The notes: a model not told the origin generated them from the sequence alone. Positions 32,390 through 41,323 are shown, counted from the stretch's first letter. The stretch is DNA of 64,000 nt from Agromyces hippuratus (GCF_013410355.1 NZ_JACCFI010000001.1:186001-250000); one strand, 5' to 3'. Program-made: numbers and translations.

Positions 32390-33385
32390 GTGCTTCACCC
32401 GCTCGACACCCTCGCGCAGGCGAGGGCGCGCCGGCGGCCCGCCCAGGCCGCCGGCGAGATCTCCGAATCCCGACCTGCCGCGTCGACCGCCCCTCGCCGG
32501 CTCCGGTTCGACCCGTCGTCGCGCGGCCCGCGAGCGATGCTCGCGTGTCTCGCGGTGGGCGTGCTCGCCGGCGTGCTGCTGTTCGCGCAGGTGCCCCCGA
32601 CCGTCTACGCCATCGACGTCTTCGGGGCGCTGCGGGAGCCGGGGGAGCCGGCGTTCACGGTCGGGCACCGCGGTGACCGGGCCGCGGCGCCCGAGAACAC
32701 GATGCCCTCGCTCGAACTGGCCATGGACGAACTCGCGTTCGTCGAGACCGACGTGCAGCTCACCCGCGACGGGGTGCCCGTGCTGTTCCACGACACGACA
32801 CTCGAGCGCATCACGGGAGACAGCCGGTCGATCGGCGAGCTGGACGCCACCGCGGTCGAACGGCTCGACGTCGGCGCCTGGTACGGCGAGGAGTTCGCGG
32901 GCACCCGCGTCCCGACGCTCGACGCCTTCCTCGAGGCCCTCGCCGAACGCGACGAAGCGCGGGCCCTCATCGAGCTGAAGGCCGATTGGGGTGCAGCGGG
33001 TATTCGCGCGGTGACCGGACTCATCGAGCTCCACGGGCTTCGCGGCCGGGTCGTGCTGCAGAGCTTCAGCCTCGAGACGCTGTTCGCGCTGCAGCGCGTC
33101 GCCCCGACGATTCCCCGCATCATGCTCATCCGAGAGCTTCCCGCGAACCCGCTGCCGATGGCCGAGCGACTCGGCGTCATCGGATTCGGCACGACCGTGG
33201 AATCCGTGACGGCTCAACCGGCGGCGCTCGTGGCCCTGCACGATGCCGGCATCGCCGTGCTCTGCTACACGCTCAACAGCCACGAGCACTGGGAGGAGGT
33301 GAGCGCGCTCGGGGTCGACGGCATCATCACCGACGAGCCGAGCGAGCTCGACGACTGGCTGGCGGTCACGGCGCCGGGCACGTGA
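32390..33385 (+). CDS. Membrane-anchored glycerophosphodiester phosphodiesterase
   Basis: A 331-aa protein with an Arg/Ala-rich cytoplasmic N-terminus (about 50 residues), one membrane helix (about 50-66) and an extracytoplasmic GDPD domain (about 85-328). The catalytic features are visible: GHRGDRAAAPENT (about 91-103, HR..EN), ETD in FVETDVQLTRDGV, and FHDTTLERIT (HD). It would hydrolyse glycerophosphodiesters from lipids or teichoic acids to glycerol-3-phosphate outside the membrane. The GTG start has ggaaagg upstream. It is preceded by a direct-repeat promoter and convergent with the macrodomain gene. Confidence 0.9.
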   Translation: MLHPLDTLAQARARRRPAQAAGEISESRPAASTAPRRLRFDPSSRGPRAMLACLAVGVLAGVLLFAQVPPTVYAIDVFGALREPGEPAFTVGHRGDRAAAPENTMPSLELAMDELAFVETDVQLTRDGVPVLFHDTTLERITGDSRSIGELDATAVERLDVGAWYGEEFAGTRVPTLDAFLEALAERDEARALIELKADWGAAGIRAVTGLIELHGLRGRVVLQSFSLETLFALQRVAPTIPRIMLIRELPANPLPMAERLGVIGFGTTVESVTAQPAALVALHDAGIAVLCYTLNSHEHWEEVSALGVDGIITDEPSELDDWLAVTAPGT

Positions 33386-33395
33386 TCTCGAGCGC

Positions 33396-33944
33396 TCAAT
33401 CGGCGGATGCGACCTCGATGCCGAGGGCGGCAGCGGCGTCGGCGAAGACGCCGTGCATGGTGGGGGAGAAGAGCGCGAATCGGATGAGCCCCGGCCCCGG
33501 TGAGGCGGCCGCCGCCGAGAGCGCCACGCGCGCGGCATCCGTTGCGGGCCATCCGTAGACGCCGGCCGAGACGGCGGGAAGGGCGACGGTGGCGGCTCCG
33601 AGCGACTCGGCGAGGCCGAGGGAGTTCCGGTAGGCGGCGGCGAGCAGTTCTCGCCCGGCGTCGCCTTCCGGACCGTCGCCGGGCCAGACCGGGCCGACCG
33701 TGTGGATGACCCAGCGCGCGGGAAGCCGGCCCGCGCTCGTCGCGACGGCCTCGCCCGTCGGCAGGCCGTCGGGCAGGGCGGTCGCGCGAAGGCGACGGCA
33801 CTCGGCGAGGATCTCGGGACCGCCCGCCGCGTGGATCGCGCCGTCGACGCCGCCGCCGCCGAGCAGCGAGGAGTTGGCCGCGTTCACGATGGCGTCGACC
33901 TGCTGCACGGTGATGTCGCCCGTGACCAGCTCGATGCGCGGCAT
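33396..33944 (-). CDS. Macrodomain protein (O-acetyl-ADP-ribose deacetylase type)
   Basis: A 182-aa single macrodomain of the MacroD/YmdB class, which hydrolyses O-acetyl-ADP-ribose or ADP-ribose-glutamate. The signature DAIVNAANSSLLGGGGVDGA (about residues 17-36) contains the NAAN and GGGGVDGAI elements that hold ADP-ribose. HTVGPVW and ALPAVSAGVYGWP are the other conserved loops. It lies 8 nt downstream of csoR on the same strand, so it is probably cotranscribed with it; no functional link to copper is evident. Convergent with the GDPD gene. Confidence 0.93.
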   Translation of the reverse strand: MPRIELVTGDITVQQVDAIVNAANSSLLGGGGVDGAIHAAGGPEILAECRRLRATALPDGLPTGEAVATSAGRLPARWVIHTVGPVWPGDGPEGDAGRELLAAAYRNSLGLAESLGAATVALPAVSAGVYGWPATDAARVALSAAAASPGPGLIRFALFSPTMHGVFADAAAALGIEVASAD

Positions 33945-33952
33945 CCGCTCGA

Positions 33953-34231
33953 CTACCCCCGGTTGTTGGAGAGCTCGAAGATGCGCACGAGTTCGGCCAC
34001 GGCGGCCTCGCGCTGCTCGCCGCCGGCGTCGTACATCTCGGTCACGTGCGTGCGCAGGTGATTCTCGACGAGGAGCTTGTTGAGGGAGCCGAGCGACTTC
34101 TGCACGGCCAGGGAGAGCGTGATGATGTCGACGCAGTAGTCGTCGTTGTCGATCATCTTCTCGATGCCGCGCAGCTGGCCCTCGATGATCTTCGTGCGGT
34201 GCAGTGCGCGCTTCTTGATGTCCTCGATCAC
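33953..34231 (-). CDS. csoR: CsoR/RcnR-family metal-sensing repressor
   Basis: A 92-aa all-helical repressor (DUF156). LHRTKIIEGQLRGIEKMI and DYCVDIITLSLAVQKSL are family blocks. The metal ligands follow C-x24-H-x3-H (Cys33, His58, His62). Canonical CsoR has C-x24-H-x3-C, so the last Cys is replaced by His, as in RcnR; the extra N-terminal His of RcnR is absent. The start is GTG 34231, 6 nt after TATCCT, so leaderless. It is divergent from copA across a CsoR-type box, which argues for copper sensing. The family is certain; metal specificity is less sure. Confidence 0.9.
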   Translation of the reverse strand: MIEDIKKRALHRTKIIEGQLRGIEKMIDNDDYCVDIITLSLAVQKSLGSLNKLLVENHLRTHVTEMYDAGGEQREAAVAELVRIFELSNNRG

Positions 34232-34237
34232 CTGAAC

Positions 34238-34243
34238 AGGATA
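34238..34243 (-). promoter_or_regulatory. -10 box (TATCCT) of csoR, leaderless start
   Basis: Minus-strand TATCCT, 6-nt spacer (gttcag), GTG. It is directly preceded by ggggTAT, a half-site similar to the CsoR box, so autoregulation is likely. Confidence 0.5.
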
Positions 34244-34258
34244 CCCCGTTTGCGCCAG

Positions 34259-34276
34259 ATACCCCAGGGGGGTACT
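34259..34276. promoter_or_regulatory. CsoR-type operator between csoR and copA
   Basis: ATACCCCAGGGGGGTACT has the TACCCC..GGGGTA arrangement of known CsoR sites. Its right half overlaps TACTGT (34273-34278), a likely copA -10. A second ATACCCC half-site is at 34241-34247 near the csoR -10. Confidence 0.75.
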
Positions 34277-34312
34277 GTTGGGATTCGGCGAGAGACCATC
34301 AGATGAAGGAGA

Positions 34313-36670
34313 GTGACGGATTTGCTGCAGCAGGAGACCCGCACGATCGACCTCGGCATCGAGGGCATGACGTGTGCGAGCTGCGTCGGGAGAGTCGAGA
34401 AACGGCTCGGCAGGCTCGACGGCGTCGAGGCCGAGGTCAACCTCGCGACCGAGAAGGCACGCGTGCGATTCCCGGCGACGACGTCGATCGACGAACTCGT
34501 CGAGGCGGTGCGCCAGGCGGGCTACACCGCCCATGTGCCCGCGGCCCCGACCGAGCAGAACCTCGGAGACCCGGGCGGACACGCCGAGACCGGTTCCGCA
34601 GCGCACGGTGCGTCGGCTCGAGGTTCCGAAGTCCTGCCCGCCGAGGCGGGGGAGGCGAGCGCCGCCGGGCAGGCGAGCGCTGCGGCATCCGACCCGCTCA
34701 TGACCCGTCTCGTGGTGTCGGCCGCGCTCACCGTGCCCGTCGTGGTGCTCGCGATGGTGCCCGCCCTGCAGTTCACCTACTGGCAGTGGTTCTCGCTCAT
34801 GCTCGCGGCGCCGGTCGTCGTCTGGGGCGGCTGGCCGTTCCACCGGGCGGCGGCCGTGAACCTCCGCCACGGTTCGCTCACGATGGACACGCTGGTCTCG
34901 CTCGGCACGCTCACCGCGTTCGCCTGGTCGCTCTGGTCGCTCTTCTTCGGGCACGCCGGCATGCCGGGCATGACGCACGAGTGGACCTTCGGGGTGCGCG
35001 GCGCCCCCGGGGGAGACATCTACCTCGAGGTGGCCGCGGGCGTCATCACGATCCTGCTGCTCGGGCGGGTGCTCGAGCAGCGCTCGAAGCGGCGTGCCGG
35101 CCAGTCGCTGCGCACCCTCCTCGAACTCGCGCCGCGCGAGGTCTCGGTGCTGCGGGGCGAGGGCGCCGAAGAGCGCGAGGAGCGGGCGTCGATCGCGGCG
35201 CTCCGCCCCGGCGACCGCTTCGTCGTGCGACCCGGCGAGCGCATCGCCGCCGACGGTGTCGTGGTGCGCGGCGAGGCCGGCGTCGACGAGAGCATGCTGA
35301 CCGGCGAGCCGGCACCGGTTGACGTGGCGCCCGGAGCGTCGGTGACCGCGGCGACGATCGTGCACGGCGGCAGCCTCGTCGTGGCGGCCGAGCGCGTCGG
35401 CACCGACACCCGGCTCGCGCAGATCGCGCGCCTCGTCGAGGACGCGCAGCTCGGCAAGTCGCGCGCCCAGCGCCTCGCCGACCGCATCTCGGCGGTGTTC
35501 GTGCCGATCGTCATCGCGCTCGCCGCGGCGACCGCGATCGTCTGGGTCGCCACCGGCAGCCCGGTCGAGCAGGCCATCACCGCGGCGGTCGCCGTGCTCG
35601 TCATCGCCTGCCCCTGCGCGCTCGGCCTCGCGACGCCGATGGCGATCCTCGTCGGCACCGGGCGGGGCGCCGAACGCGGCATCCTCATCACCGGACCCGA
35701 GGCGCTCGACCGTGCGGGCGACGTCGACACGATCCTCCTCGACAAGACCGGCACCCTGACCACCGGCCGCATGAGCCTCACCGGTGTGACGGCCGCCGAC
35801 GGCGCGGAGGGTGGCGAGAGCATCGAGGGTGCCGCCGCCCTGGATCTCGCTGCGGCGCTCGAGCGCGGCTCCGAGCACCCGGTCGCGCGGGCGATCGTCG
35901 ACGGGGCGGATGCCTCGGGCTCGGCGTGGCGCGGCCTGCAGATGCACGACTTCCGGGCCCACGCCGGGCTCGGCGTCTCGGGCGTGGTCGACGGGGTGCC
36001 CGCGGCCGCCGGGCGTCCGGCGTTCCTCGTCGAGCTCGGCTACCGCATGCCGGCGGCGCTCGAGGCGCGGGCGGCGGCATCCGATCACACCCTCGTCGCC
36101 GTCGGATCCGCCGGAGAGGTGCGGGCGCTCATCGAGGTCGGCGACCGGGTGCGCGACGGCGCCCGTGAGACGGTCGACCGGCTCCGCGCCCTCGGCCTCC
36201 GCCCCGCGCTCGTGACGGGCGACGCCGAACGGCCGGCGGCTCGCGTGGCCGCAGCGCTCGGCATCGACGAGGTGCACGCCGGGGTGAGCCCCGAGGGCAA
36301 ACTCGAGATCGTCCGGCGCGAGCAGGCCGAAGGCCGCAGGGTCGCGATGGTCGGCGACGGCGTGAACGACGCCGCGGCGCTCGCCGCCGCAGACCTCGGC
36401 ATCGCGATGGGCGGGGGCACCGACGCCGCGGCTTCGGCGAGCGACCTCGCGCTCACGCGCGACGAGCCGGGTGCCATCGCCGATGCGATCTCCCTCGCGC
36501 GGGCGACGCTCCGCACGATCAAGGGCAACCTGTTCTGGGCGTTCGCCTACAACGTCGCGGCGATCCCGCTCGCGGCGGCGGGGTTCCTGAACCCGATGAT
36601 CGCGGGCGCCGCGATGGCCTTCTCGAGCGTGTTCGTGGTGTTGAACAGCCTTCGCCTTCGCCGGGCATGA
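34313..36670 (+). CDS. copA: Copper-exporting P1B-type ATPase
   Basis: A 785-aa membrane ATPase pumping Cu(I) (or Ag) out of the cytoplasm. One N-terminal metal-binding domain with GMTCASC (18-24); the first membrane helix begins about residue 128. The TGES-like loop is present as MLTGEPAPVD. The transmembrane metal site is CPC in VIACPCALGLATPMAI (433-435), DKTGT is the phosphorylation site (477-481), SEHPVARAI and GDGVNDAAALAAADLGIAMG (about 681-700) follow. The GTG start has aaggag 4-5 nt upstream. Divergent from csoR with a CsoR box covering the promoter, implying induction by copper. Confidence 0.96.
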   Translation: MTDLLQQETRTIDLGIEGMTCASCVGRVEKRLGRLDGVEAEVNLATEKARVRFPATTSIDELVEAVRQAGYTAHVPAAPTEQNLGDPGGHAETGSAAHGASARGSEVLPAEAGEASAAGQASAAASDPLMTRLVVSAALTVPVVVLAMVPALQFTYWQWFSLMLAAPVVVWGGWPFHRAAAVNLRHGSLTMDTLVSLGTLTAFAWSLWSLFFGHAGMPGMTHEWTFGVRGAPGGDIYLEVAAGVITILLLGRVLEQRSKRRAGQSLRTLLELAPREVSVLRGEGAEEREERASIAALRPGDRFVVRPGERIAADGVVVRGEAGVDESMLTGEPAPVDVAPGASVTAATIVHGGSLVVAAERVGTDTRLAQIARLVEDAQLGKSRAQRLADRISAVFVPIVIALAAATAIVWVATGSPVEQAITAAVAVLVIACPCALGLATPMAILVGTGRGAERGILITGPEALDRAGDVDTILLDKTGTLTTGRMSLTGVTAADGAEGGESIEGAAALDLAAALERGSEHPVARAIVDGADASGSAWRGLQMHDFRAHAGLGVSGVVDGVPAAAGRPAFLVELGYRMPAALEARAAASDHTLVAVGSAGEVRALIEVGDRVRDGARETVDRLRALGLRPALVTGDAERPAARVAAALGIDEVHAGVSPEGKLEIVRREQAEGRRVAMVGDGVNDAAALAAADLGIAMGGGTDAAASASDLALTRDEPGAIADAISLARATLRTIKGNLFWAFAYNVAAIPLAAAGFLNPMIAGAAMAFSSVFVVLNSLRLRRA

Positions 36671-36719
36671 GCTGCGACGCGGGCCCCGAACGGATGGTCG
36701 TCGGGGCCCGCGACCGCGC

Positions 36720-36725
36720 TAGCGT
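36720..36725 (+). promoter_or_regulatory. -10 box (TAGCGT), leaderless start
   Basis: TAGCGT, 6-nt spacer (aggtgc), ATG at 36732, in the 61-nt gap after copA. Confidence 0.5.
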
Positions 36726-36731
36726 AGGTGC

Positions 36732-38684
36732 ATGCGCCGCTCCCGAACCGCACTGATCGGCATCGCTGCCGCGGCCGTCGGACTCGTGGCCGCGCTCGCC
36801 GCGGCGCTTCCGGCCGCAGCGGTCGTGACCGCAGCCCCGAGCGCCGCAGCAGCCGCAGTATCGCGAACCCTCGCCGAGCCCGCGGCATCCGTCATCGGAG
36901 GTGTCTCCAGCGGCCTCGACGACTTCACCTTCGATTCCTTCGACGCCGTCTACGAGCTCTCGCGCGACGACGGCGGCCGCTCGGTGCTCGACGCGACCGA
37001 GACGCTCGTCGCCCGGTTCCCCGAGTTCGACCAGAACCGCGGCATCCGGCGTGCGATCCCGAGCTCCTACCGCGGGCACCCGACCGACATCGAGCAGATC
37101 ACGGTCTCCGACGGCACCGGCGCGCCGCGTTCGTTCGAGGTCGAGGAATCCGACGACGACGATGACGGGGACTTCCTCTACGTCACGATCCGTGCCGACG
37201 ACTTCGTGCACGGCGAGCAGACCTACGTCATCAGCTATCGGCAGCACAACGTCACGCTGCAGCCCGACGATGCGAATGTCGACGAGTTCTACTGGGATGT
37301 GAACGGCACCGGCTGGGCCCAGCCGTTCGGGCGGGTGAGCGCCGAGTTGCACCTGAGCGACGACCTCGAGGCGGCCCGCACCGGCGCGGTCGCCTGCTAT
37401 CGCGGTGCTGAGGGCTCGAGCACGCCCTGCGACTCGCTCCAGGAGGAGTCGCAACCGCCCGTCATCACGGCCGAGGCGCTCGACCTGCTGCCGCTCGAGA
37501 CACTCACCCTGGCGCTGGCGTTCGACGCCGACACCTTCGTGCCGCGCGACGAGGCGTTCGGCTCGTCGCCCGCTGCGGTCGGCGGGGCCGTCGCAGCCGT
37601 GATCGCCGTGCTCTCCGCGGCGGCGGCGCTGTTCCTGCGCCTCACCCGGTGGCGCGACCATCCAGGGCGCGGCACGATCATCGCCCAGTACGAGCCGCCG
37701 CCGGGCGTCTCGACGCTCGCCGCCGCCGATCTGGTCGGGGCGTCGGCGAAGGGCGTGACCGCGACGATCCTCGAACGGGCGGTCGCCGGTCAGTTGCGCA
37801 TCGTCGAATCCGGCAGGAGGAAGTACGCCGTCGAGTACGTGGGCGGCGGCGCACCTGCCGATCCCGATGCCGATGCGGTCGTGTCGGCGCTCTTCCGCGA
37901 CCGCCGAGCCGGTGAGCGGCGCGAGCTCGCGAACGACACGGCGCTCGGCAAGCGCCTGTACGCGATCAATCAGGCGATCGGCAAGCGCGTGGTCGCATCG
38001 GGCCTCCGCCGCCGGCCAGCCCTCGGGCTCCGGGTGCTGCTCCTCGTGATCGCCGGCGTGGCCGCGATCCTCTCGTTCGTGCTCGGCGTCATCGCGCTCG
38101 ACGCCCAGATGGGCGGGTTCTGGCCGGCCGTCTGCTTCGGCATCGCCTTCCTCGCGGCGGTGCTGACGCTCGTGGCCGTCGCCAGCGTACGTCCGCTCAC
38201 CGAGCAGGGCCGCGAGCTCCGCGACCACCTCGAGGGCCTGCGTCTCTACATCCGGCTCGCCGAGGCCGACCGGCTCCGCGTGCTGCAGAGCCCGAGCGGT
38301 GCCCTCAGGGTGGAGCGGCCCGCGGCATCCGATGCGGCGGCCGCGACGGATGCCGCAGGCGCGCCGGTCTCGACCGTCGCCCTCGACCCGGTGACCGTGC
38401 TGAAGCTCAACGAGCGCCTGCTGCCCTATGCCGTGCTCTTCGGCCTCGAGCGCGAATGGGCCGAGGTGCTCTCAGCGCTGCACGAGCAGGTCGGCACGGA
38501 GCCCAGCTGGTACTCCGGATCCAGCGGGTTCAACGCCGGGGTGCTCGCGTCGGGCATCTCGTCGTTCTCATCCGCCTCGAGCTCGTCGTGGTCGGGATCG
38601 GCATCGAGCTCGGGGTCGAGCGGGTCCGGCGGCGGCGGCTCAGCGGGCGGCGGAGGCGGCGGAGGCGGGGGCGGCGGGGTCTGA
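36732..38684 (+). CDS. DUF2207 domain membrane protein
   Basis: A 650-aa membrane protein. It has a signal-like hydrophobic N-terminus (about 8-33), then an extracytoplasmic DUF2207 domain (about 55-275) with RGIRRAIPSSYRGHPTDIEQ-type sequence, a membrane helix (about 282-300), a cytoplasmic part with IAQYEPPPGVSTLAAADLVG (typical of the family), and two further helices (about 433-455, 460-483). The tail is Ser-rich then Gly-only (SGSGGGGSAGG onwards), which is also typical. Function unknown in all bacteria. A GGATGCC-rich stretch falls in the Ala/Asp-rich linker about residues 530-540. Confidence 0.9.
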   Translation: MRRSRTALIGIAAAAVGLVAALAAALPAAAVVTAAPSAAAAAVSRTLAEPAASVIGGVSSGLDDFTFDSFDAVYELSRDDGGRSVLDATETLVARFPEFDQNRGIRRAIPSSYRGHPTDIEQITVSDGTGAPRSFEVEESDDDDDGDFLYVTIRADDFVHGEQTYVISYRQHNVTLQPDDANVDEFYWDVNGTGWAQPFGRVSAELHLSDDLEAARTGAVACYRGAEGSSTPCDSLQEESQPPVITAEALDLLPLETLTLALAFDADTFVPRDEAFGSSPAAVGGAVAAVIAVLSAAAALFLRLTRWRDHPGRGTIIAQYEPPPGVSTLAAADLVGASAKGVTATILERAVAGQLRIVESGRRKYAVEYVGGGAPADPDADAVVSALFRDRRAGERRELANDTALGKRLYAINQAIGKRVVASGLRRRPALGLRVLLLVIAGVAAILSFVLGVIALDAQMGGFWPAVCFGIAFLAAVLTLVAVASVRPLTEQGRELRDHLEGLRLYIRLAEADRLRVLQSPSGALRVERPAASDAAAATDAAGAPVSTVALDPVTVLKLNERLLPYAVLFGLEREWAEVLSALHEQVGTEPSWYSGSSGFNAGVLASGISSFSSASSSSWSGSASSSGSSGSGGGGSAGGGGGGGGGGGV

Positions 38685-38718
38685 CCGTCGCGATGCCGCG
38701 CCACCCGCACGCCGAACG

Positions 38719-38922
38719 CTACTCGGCGGCGACCCCCGGTTCGTCGCCGAGATCGACCCGGCGCTCGGCGTCGAGGCCGGGCACCTCGTCGTCGAGGCTG
38801 TCGTCGATCGAACGCGCGTCGTCGTCGGCAGCGTCGTCGAGTTCCTCGAACTCCGTGTCTTGCGACACCGTGAATTCGTCATCGGGCGAGAGGTCGTCGC
38901 CCGCACCTGCGAGACCGTCCAT
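38719..38922 (-). CDS. Small acidic hypothetical protein
   Basis: A 67-aa strongly acidic protein, probably disordered (DDLSPDDEF, EELDDAADDDARSIDDSLDD). No domain known. Evidence for a real gene: GC-rich third positions in frame, and TACCCT exactly 6 nt upstream of ATG (38929-38934), the same leaderless layout as many neighbours. It is convergent with the DUF2207 gene and divergent from the helicase gene. Confidence 0.5.
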   Translation of the reverse strand: MDGLAGAGDDLSPDDEFTVSQDTEFEELDDAADDDARSIDDSLDDEVPGLDAERRVDLGDEPGVAAE

Positions 38923-38928
38923 GAGGCA

Positions 38929-38934
38929 AGGGTA
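38929..38934 (-). promoter_or_regulatory. -10 box (TACCCT), leaderless-type start
   Basis: Minus-strand TACCCT, 6-nt spacer (tgcctc), ATG of the small acidic protein. Confidence 0.35.
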
Positions 38935-38968
38935 GGCCTGTCGCGCCGATCTTGCACGGGGTTGAGGT

Positions 38969-38974
38969 TAGACT
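38969..38974 (+). promoter_or_regulatory. Candidate -10 box (TAGACT) upstream of the helicase
   Basis: ggtTAGACT lies in the 258-nt gap between the small acidic gene and the helicase TTG. If used, the mRNA has a leader of about 200 nt before 39181, or about 47 nt before the alternative ATG at 39028. Confidence 0.35.
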
Positions 38975-39180
38975 GGCTCTGCGCACGACGAATCCGTTCT
39001 TCGTCCGACCGCGTGAGCTGGGTGTGAATGAACCCGAGTTCGCGCGCTGCTCGGTTCGGGATTCGCGCACCGCGGGCCACCGACCAGTTCGGTGCCGCCG
39101 AGCGGTCTCGAACATCTCACGATGTCGAGGGGGGCGCCGGATTCGGCTCAAACGGATTCGGCCCAGACACTGGAGGACCA

Positions 39181-41304
39181 TTGGCCCAGACGAGGCAGCG
39201 GCAGCGCACGCGTTCGCGTGACGATGACGCACCGATCATCCCGATCCTCGCGCGCAAGGTGCGCGAGGTGGAACAGAAGGCGCAGAAGGGCAAGCTCGGC
39301 CCGACGAACCGCACGAAGTTCCAGGTGATCGCACTCCTCATGCGCGAGGAGCGCGCCCGGGTCAAGGCCGACACCGAGATCACGGATGCCGCGCGCTCCG
39401 AGCTCCTCAAACGACTCGACGGCATCGCGCAGATCCTCGCGAAGACCGCGGCCCGCGACACGAGCCTCATCGCGCTGCTCGAGCCCGACGCCTCGATCTC
39501 GACCGTCGCGCAGCGGTTCCGCCGCGACTGGCTGCTCGAGTCGGGTGCCGAGCTGTCGCCCGACGAGCTCATCATCACTCGCGAGGCAGAGGTGACGCCC
39601 GTGCTCAGCGAGAACCAGGTGATCCCGGCATCCGTGCGCTCGCGGCAGCTCGCGAACCCGTTCCTCGCACCCGACTTCTCGAAGCAGGCCGCTCCGGTCG
39701 TGCCGGTGCGCCGGCTCGCCAACTGGGAGCTGCTCGGCCCGCTGTTCAAGTCGTTCGAGGTCGGCTCCGGCGGCCAGGCCGCCACGATGGAGCTGCCCGA
39801 GGCGCCGAAGGTCGACCGGCTCGCGCCGCGCGGCCTCGAGCTCATGAAGCACCAGGCGCGCTTCATCGAGAGCGCTCGGCTCGGTCATCGCACGTTCCTG
39901 CTCGCCGACGAGCCGGGCCTCGGCAAGACGGCGCAGTCGGTGCTCGCGGCATCCGTCGCCGGCGCCTACCCGCTGCTCGCGGTCGTGCCGAACGTCGTGA
40001 AGATGAACTGGGCGCGCGAGGTCGAGCGGTGGACCCCGCATCGCCGCGCGACCGTCATCCACGGCGACGGCGACACGCTCGACGCCTTCGCCGACGTCGT
40101 CATCGTCAACTACGACGTGCTCGACCGGCACATGGCGTGGCTGTCGACGCTCGGGTTCAAGGGCATGGTCGTCGACGAGGCGCACTTCATCAAGAACCTG
40201 CAGTCGCAGCGTTCGAAGAACGTGCTCGCCCTCGCCGACCGCATCCGTCGTGCCGCGCCGGGCGGCGACCCGCTGCTGCTCGCCCTCACGGGCACGCCGC
40301 TCATCAACGACGTCGACGACTTCCGCGCCATCTGGAAGTTCCTCGGCTGGATCGAGGGCGACAAGCCGTCGCCCGAGCTGCTCGGCAAGCTCGAGGAGTC
40401 GGGGCTCACGCCCGCCGAGCCCGGCTTCTACAGCGCCGCACGCCGCGCCGTGATCGACCTCGGCATCGTGCGCCGCCGCAAGGTCGACGTCGCCGCCGAC
40501 CTGCCCGCCAAGCGCATCGCCGACCTTCCCGTCGAACTCGACGACGAGCTCGGTCGCTCGGTGCGCGCCGCCGAGCGCGAGCTCGGCAACCGCCTCGCCG
40601 GGCGCTTCCGCGCGCTCGTCGAGGCGCGGCACCTGCGCGTCGGCGACCTCGACGAAGACCAGCGCGACCAGTTCATCCGTGCCGTCGCGAGCGCCGAGCT
40701 CGAGGAGTCGAAGGCGACGAAGTCGGGCGAGAACGTCTTCACGATGGTGCGCCGCATCGGTCAGGCCAAGGCCGGGCTCGCCGCCGACTACGCGGCCCAG
40801 CTCGCGCGCTCGGTCGGCAAGGTCGTGTTCTTCGCCAAGCACATCGACGTCATGGACCAGGCCGAGGCGGCCTTCGCCGCACGCGAGCTGCGCACCGTGT
40901 CGCTCCGCGGCGACCAGACCGCCCTGCAGCGCCAGGCCGCCATCGACGCGTTCAACAATGACCCCGAGGTCGCCGTCGCCGTCTGCTCGCTCACTGCGGC
41001 AGGCGTCGGCGTGAACCTCCAGGCCGCGTCGAACGTCGTGCTCGCCGAACTGAGCTGGACCGCGGCGGAGCAGACGCAGGCCATCGACCGCGTGCACCGC
41101 ATCGGTCAGGACGAGCCCGTCACCGCGTGGCGCATCATCGCCGCGCACACCATCGACGCGCGCATCGCCGAACTCATCGACTCGAAGCAGGGGCTCGCCG
41201 CCCGAGCGCTCGACGGCAGCGATGTCGAGCCCGGCTCTGCGGATTCGGTGCAGCTGGACGCCCTGCAGCACCTGCTGCGGCAGGCGCTCGACGGCGCACT
41301 GTAG
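39181..41304 (+). CDS. SNF2-family DEAD/DEAH-box helicase
   Basis: A 707-aa Swi2/Snf2-type ATPase expected to translocate on double-stranded nucleic acid. Walker A DEPGLGKT (243-250), VVDEAH (DEAH 332-335), LTGTPLIND, and C-terminal helicase motifs SLTAAGVGVNLQAASNVV and QAIDRVHRIGQDEPV are clear. The N-terminal about 190 residues are a lineage-specific helical region without a named domain. The TTG is chosen for the tggagg 4 nt upstream and because the natural-looking sequence starts there (AQTRQRQRTRSRDDDAPII). An in-frame ATG at 39028 would add 51 residues of poor quality. No restriction or defence partner is adjacent. Confidence 0.93.
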   Translation: MAQTRQRQRTRSRDDDAPIIPILARKVREVEQKAQKGKLGPTNRTKFQVIALLMREERARVKADTEITDAARSELLKRLDGIAQILAKTAARDTSLIALLEPDASISTVAQRFRRDWLLESGAELSPDELIITREAEVTPVLSENQVIPASVRSRQLANPFLAPDFSKQAAPVVPVRRLANWELLGPLFKSFEVGSGGQAATMELPEAPKVDRLAPRGLELMKHQARFIESARLGHRTFLLADEPGLGKTAQSVLAASVAGAYPLLAVVPNVVKMNWAREVERWTPHRRATVIHGDGDTLDAFADVVIVNYDVLDRHMAWLSTLGFKGMVVDEAHFIKNLQSQRSKNVLALADRIRRAAPGGDPLLLALTGTPLINDVDDFRAIWKFLGWIEGDKPSPELLGKLEESGLTPAEPGFYSAARRAVIDLGIVRRRKVDVAADLPAKRIADLPVELDDELGRSVRAAERELGNRLAGRFRALVEARHLRVGDLDEDQRDQFIRAVASAELEESKATKSGENVFTMVRRIGQAKAGLAADYAAQLARSVGKVVFFAKHIDVMDQAEAAFAARELRTVSLRGDQTALQRQAAIDAFNNDPEVAVAVCSLTAAGVGVNLQAASNVVLAELSWTAAEQTQAIDRVHRIGQDEPVTAWRIIAAHTIDARIAELIDSKQGLAARALDGSDVEPGSADSVQLDALQHLLRQALDGAL

Positions 41305-41323
41305 CCGTAAGGCGGAGCTGCCG

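Noticed and set aside
33396..34231. Macrodomain-CsoR neighbourhood considered as a toxin-antitoxin (DarTG-like) unit
   Set aside because: No ADP-ribosyltransferase gene is adjacent; the macrodomain is the ordinary O-acetyl-ADP-ribose type.
39181..41304. SNF2 helicase considered as part of a defence island (DISARM, BREX or similar)
   Set aside because: No methyltransferase, nuclease, PLD or DUF1998 partner is adjacent; neighbours are metabolic or hypothetical.
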